Below, piece after piece: positions 12,707-15,075 of a stretch of DNA of 15,075 bases; positions within the stretch are counted from its first letter, which is position 1, and every line of letters begins with the position of its first letter. The notes under the pieces are model-generated. The model had not been told where the DNA came from. It was given only the letters and a program-made list of their open reading frames with translations, and did not search any database. The position numbers and the translations under genes are program-made. Where the stretch lies: contig CAKVMF010000009.1 of assembly GCA_934771675.1 (NCBI GenBank), positions 1 through 15,075 of the forward strand, written 5' to 3'. Origin of the DNA: an uncultured Clostridia bacterium (GTDB lineage: Bacteria > Bacillota > Clostridia > Christensenellales > UBA1242).

Positions 12707-13714
12707 ATGTCAACAAATTTCATTGGAATAAAATTAGGTTCAACAACAACTTGTATATATAAACTTGGAAATGGTATTGTTTTAAAAGAACCAAGTTTGA
12801 TTGCAATGCCAACAAATTTAAAAATTAAAGATGTCCAAGCGGTTGGAAATGAAGCAAAAGAATTGTATGGAAGAACTTCAGACAATATAACAATATATTC
12901 ACCTATCTCAAATGGTGTTATTCATTACGAAAATCTAGCAATATTGATGCTAAAAGGATTTTTGAAAAAAATATTTCCAACAAAACAATTTGGTCAAAAT
13001 ATAAAAGCTGTTTTGTGTGTTCCATTGGGACTATCACCTGCCGAAAAGAAACAATTTGAAATTGTATGTTTCAAAGCAGGCATTGCTGATGTTTACATCG
13101 TTCCTGACGTTTTAAGTTATGCAATAGGAAGTGGACTTGACATCAAAACAGATAACTCTGCCTTCGTTGTAAACATTGGCGGTGACACAACAAATATTGC
13201 AAGCATTTCAAACTACTCTATTATCAATGGCTACAATATTGCACTTGGTGGAAACATTATCAATGTTGCAATAGCAAAATATATTGAAGAATCATACGGA
13301 ATCAAAATTTCCCCAGATCAAGCAGAAAAAGTTAAGGTTGAGGTTTGTTCTCTTTTTGATTCATACACAGCAACAACAACCATCATGGGTATCAATAAAA
13401 ATAAAAATGAAAAGCAAGAACTCACAATTTCAGCATCTGAACTCTACCCAATCATAAACCATTATTACTCAAAAATCACCGATGCAATTGTTTCAATTAT
13501 CCAATCAAGCGACCCAGAAATTGTTTCTGATATTGCAAAAAATGGTATTTATGTTTATGGTGGCGGATCTGCTATCGTTGGTTTAGAAAAATATTTGTTT
13601 GAAAAATTGAAACTCAAAATAAATATCTCTGATATTCCACAAGCCGATATTATGGGAACTGCAGAGCTTATTAAATATCCACAACTTCTAAAAAAGATTC
13701 TAAAAAACAATTAA
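12707..13714 (+). CDS. MreB-family actin-like protein with altered ATPase site
   Basis: MreB filaments guide cell-wall synthesis along the cell side. This 335-residue protein aligns with MreB over its full length: GNGIVLKEPSLIA (21-33), AVGNEAKELYGRT (45-57), VLCVPLG (102-108), AGIADVYIVPDVLSYAIGSGL (124-144), VVNIGGDTTNIASIS (154-168), and VYGGGSAIVGLEKYL (283-297). Several normally fixed residues differ. The phosphate-1 motif IDLGT reads IKLGS, so the Mg-binding Asp is K9. The phosphate-2 motif DIGGGTTE reads NIGGDTTN, with N156. The IEEP segment reads VPDV, losing the glutamate pair. The threonine T161 and the adenosine-site GGG (285-287) remain. It may bind nucleotide but hydrolyse it poorly. 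It has its own promoter, AGAGG and terminator, and is divergent from the MinD-like gene. Family sure, function unknown. Confidence 0.88.
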   Translation: MSTNFIGIKLGSTTTCIYKLGNGIVLKEPSLIAMPTNLKIKDVQAVGNEAKELYGRTSDNITIYSPISNGVIHYENLAILMLKGFLKKIFPTKQFGQNIKAVLCVPLGLSPAEKKQFEIVCFKAGIADVYIVPDVLSYAIGSGLDIKTDNSAFVVNIGGDTTNIASISNYSIINGYNIALGGNIINVAIAKYIEESYGIKISPDQAEKVKVEVCSLFDSYTATTTIMGINKNKNEKQELTISASELYPIINHYYSKITDAIVSIIQSSDPEIVSDIAKNGIYVYGGGSAIVGLEKYLFEKLKLKINISDIPQADIMGTAELIKYPQLLKKILKNN

Positions 13715-13739
13715 GACTGATTAATTCAGTCTTTTTTTA
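13713..13739 (+). terminator. Terminator of the MreB-like gene
   Basis: AAGACTGA and TCAGTCTT pair around TTAAT, followed by a run of T. The stem begins inside the stop codon of the MreB-like gene. Confidence 0.9.
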
Positions 13740-13764
13740 TGAATACAAAAATTTTTAATGCATA

Positions 13765-13793
13765 TTGACTTTTGTGCCACATTTTGCTATAAT
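13765..13793 (+). promoter_or_regulatory. Strong promoter of the TTG-start membrane protein gene
   Basis: TTGACT and a perfect TATAAT are 17 bases apart, the best promoter in the window. The start of transcription would be near 13800, giving a leader of about 73 bases. Confidence 0.8.
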
Positions 13794-13819
13794 TCATATG
13801 TTAATAAATAAAGTGTATC

Positions 13820-13841
13820 GCAATTTTTTAATTTAAATTGC
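13820..13841 (+). other. Small inverted repeat in a 5' leader
   Basis: GCAATTT and AAATTGC pair around an eight-base AT loop inside the leader of the TTG-start gene, 20 bases before its GGAG. No T-tract follows. It could protect the mRNA end or be chance. Confidence 0.25.
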
Positions 13842-13872
13842 CTAAATAAATTATTAAAATTGGAGAATCATT

Positions 13873-14652
13873 TTGGAAGCTAAAAAGAAAAAGATTTTAA
13901 TAATAGTATTAATTGCCGTATTGGTTGCAGCCATTGCAACAATCGGCATTGTTTTTGCTGTCAAAAATATTAATAATAAAAAAGGAAACGTGAATAACAA
14001 CACGTCAAATTCTAATTTTTATACTTCAATTTTAACCAATGTTGACAATGAATCAATTTTGGAAGAGCTTGTTTCAAAAGACTATGATGGAACATACAAA
14101 TATTCACACATCGCTTCACTTGAGTTCAATCTTCAAGATTATTCTGAAGATAAACAAGAAGCATATAAAGCAAATATTTATAAACAATTTGGAGCAAATA
14201 ACATTGATGAATTTTTTAATGTTTTAAACCAAAACAAATTGAAATACAAAGATTCAGAAACTCTTGAATTTCACCTATCTCAATTTTCAAATGGAAAAGA
14301 ATACGGTTCATACACAAGAAGTTTTAATAACAAATCCTCTCAAACCGGATTCTATTATGGAGATAAAAACTTAACAAAGGTTATTCTTAACAATGAATCT
14401 TCAGAAAAAATTTTATCTTTCTACATTTCAACAACCTACACTGCTCCAAGTTCTGCAATCAAGCCACAAGCAAATCAAACTTCACTTGATTCAAATGATG
14501 GAACATATATCTACATTTTTAAGAACTTTGTAAGCAAATCAAACCCTGATAGAATATTCTTCTCTGTTACATATGCTTATAAATTGGTTGAATTTGAAAA
14601 CACAATTCCATCAGACGAACTTGAAATTGATCAAGGTAATGATATAATTTAA
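13873..14652 (+). CDS. Membrane-anchored extracytoplasmic protein of unknown function
   Basis: A 259-residue protein beginning with TTG, supported by GGAG seven bases upstream; no ATG nearby fits. The N-terminus is LEAKKKK-like (read as Met), then a long hydrophobic segment (about 8-30) and KNINNKKGNVNNNTSNSN, so it is an uncleaved anchor or signal with the rest outside the cell. The outer part has an acidic helical stretch (DYSEDKQEAYKANIYKQFGANNIDEFFNVL, about 95-125) and then alternating strands rich in Ser, Thr, Asn and Tyr, ending SDELEIDQGNDII. No lipobox or enzyme motif is visible, and no family is recognised. It stands alone between two terminators with a strong promoter, so it may be well expressed despite the weak start codon. 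Confidence 0.8.
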   Translation: MEAKKKKILIIVLIAVLVAAIATIGIVFAVKNINNKKGNVNNNTSNSNFYTSILTNVDNESILEELVSKDYDGTYKYSHIASLEFNLQDYSEDKQEAYKANIYKQFGANNIDEFFNVLNQNKLKYKDSETLEFHLSQFSNGKEYGSYTRSFNNKSSQTGFYYGDKNLTKVILNNESSEKILSFYISTTYTAPSSAIKPQANQTSLDSNDGTYIYIFKNFVSKSNPDRIFFSVTYAYKLVEFENTIPSDELEIDQGNDII

Positions 14653-14656
14653 AACA

Positions 14657-14689
14657 AAAAAGTCAGGTCTTTCACTGACTTTTTATTTT
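14657..14689 (+). terminator. Terminator of the TTG-start membrane protein gene
   Basis: AAAAAGTCAG and CTGACTTTTT form a perfect ten-pair stem with an eight-base loop, followed by ATTTT, five bases after the stop codon. Confidence 0.88.
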
Positions 14690-14741
14690 GCTTTATTTGT
14701 TCAAATTGTTTATCACAAATTATTCGTAGCAAATTGTCACA

Positions 14742-14772
14742 AAAAAAGACTTGGATTTCCCAAGTCTTTTTT
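14742..14772. terminator. Bidirectional terminator at the end of the Ppx/GppA-like gene
   Basis: AAAAAAGACTTGG and CCAAGTCTTTTTT form a perfect 13-pair stem around five bases. It starts one base after the stop of the minus-strand gene and would also catch read-through from the plus strand. Confidence 0.92.
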
Positions 14773-14773
14773 A

Positions 14774-15075
14774 TTATAAAATTTCAAGTTTTTTATGGAA
14801 GATTCTTTCAAAATCTCTACCAACATCCATACCCCTTTGAATTTCAAATGAAGCATCTCCTGTTGTTACAGTTTTCATAATAACTGAATCGCCCAAAATA
14901 TCGCAATTGATGTCAACAATAACGCTATTTTTTGTTCTATCGAAACATTCAGCAAGTCTTAAAATATTGCCAAGTTTCTTTGTAGCGTCAACATCTTCAA
15001 CTGTCAAAATACCATTAAATTTTGCCCAATCACTCATCTTGATATCTCCACCAGAATGAAGTGATGCAACAAAAC
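14774..15075 (-). CDS. Ppx/GppA-like phosphatase, C-terminal end only
   Basis: Only the last 100 codons are in the window; the frame is open to the right edge, so the Met at 15037 is internal and not the start. The visible part reads VASLHSGGDIKMSDWAKF, then a helical region with LGNILRLAECFDRTKNSVIVDI and ILGDSVIMKTVTTGDASFEIQ, ending in FHKKLEIL. This layout (IxRLAEaxDR followed by strands and a final helix) resembles the C-terminal HD-like domain of exopolyphosphatase/guanosine pentaphosphate phosphatase in Bacillota. The catalytic actin-like part lies outside the window, so the call rests on this tail alone. Other HD-domain proteins are possible. It ends at a strong bidirectional terminator. 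Confidence 0.6.
   Translation of the reverse strand, partial: FVASLHSGGDIKMSDWAKFNGILTVEDVDATKKLGNILRLAECFDRTKNSVIVDINCDILGDSVIMKTVTTGDASFEIQRGMDVGRDFERIFHKKLEIL

Noticed and set aside
12694..12885. Minus-strand frame at the start of the MreB-like gene
   Set aside because: Antisense shadow of a gene with full-length MreB similarity; no start signal.
15037..15039. Met at 15037 as the start of an 87-residue gene
   Set aside because: The frame stays open to the edge and the upstream residues (VASLHSGGDIK) fit a longer phosphatase-like protein.
1..15075. Alternative genetic code (TGA as Trp), suggested by the extreme AT content
   Set aside because: TGG encodes Trp in conserved proteins, TGA ends a gene at 5061 and no homologous frame is interrupted by TGA.

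Overview
The window is a very AT-rich, gene-dense stretch of a bacterial chromosome, most likely from a low-GC Bacillota (Firmicutes, clostridial or related uncultured lineage). Four things point there. Ribosomal protein L27 carries the short N-terminal extension that the protease Prp removes, and prp lies between rplU and rpmA. A SpoIVFB-type protease lies directly upstream of rplU, as in Bacillus. There is a FloA flotillin. Most genes have strong AGGAGG-type ribosome binding sites. The standard bacterial code fits: no homologous gene is interrupted by TGA. I see no tRNA, rRNA, CRISPR or insertion sequence, and no gene-free stretch longer than 300 bases.

Layout on the minus strand, from right to left. 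The 3' end of a Ppx/GppA-like gene enters from the right edge. Then comes a MinD-like ATPase, a 72-residue unknown protein, a SpoIVFB-like intramembrane protease, and rplU (with an L21 leader), prp and rpmA, closed by a terminator. A PNPOx-family flavin protein follows. After the plus-strand glycosylase come a small HExxH protein and a probable operon of floA, a membrane-anchored charged protein, ppa (inorganic pyrophosphatase) and an unknown soluble protein, ended by a strong terminator. Last are two paralogous lipoproteins and polA, which runs off the left edge.

On the plus strand are an OGG1-type 8-oxoguanine DNA glycosylase that appears leaderless, an MreB-family protein that has lost key ATPase residues, and a membrane-anchored protein with a TTG start.

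The most interesting part is about 9.5-13.7 kb. It looks like a rearranged relic of the classical mreB-mreC-mreD-minC-minD-spoIVFA-spoIVFB-rplU-prp-rpmA locus. Here mreB is divergent and degenerate, mreC, mreD, minC and spoIVFA are missing, the MinD-like protein has lost a switch residue, and a small unknown protein sits where spoIVFA would be. The ribosomal part (L21, Prp, L27) is intact. Well-placed promoters and stem-T-tract terminators separate most units.
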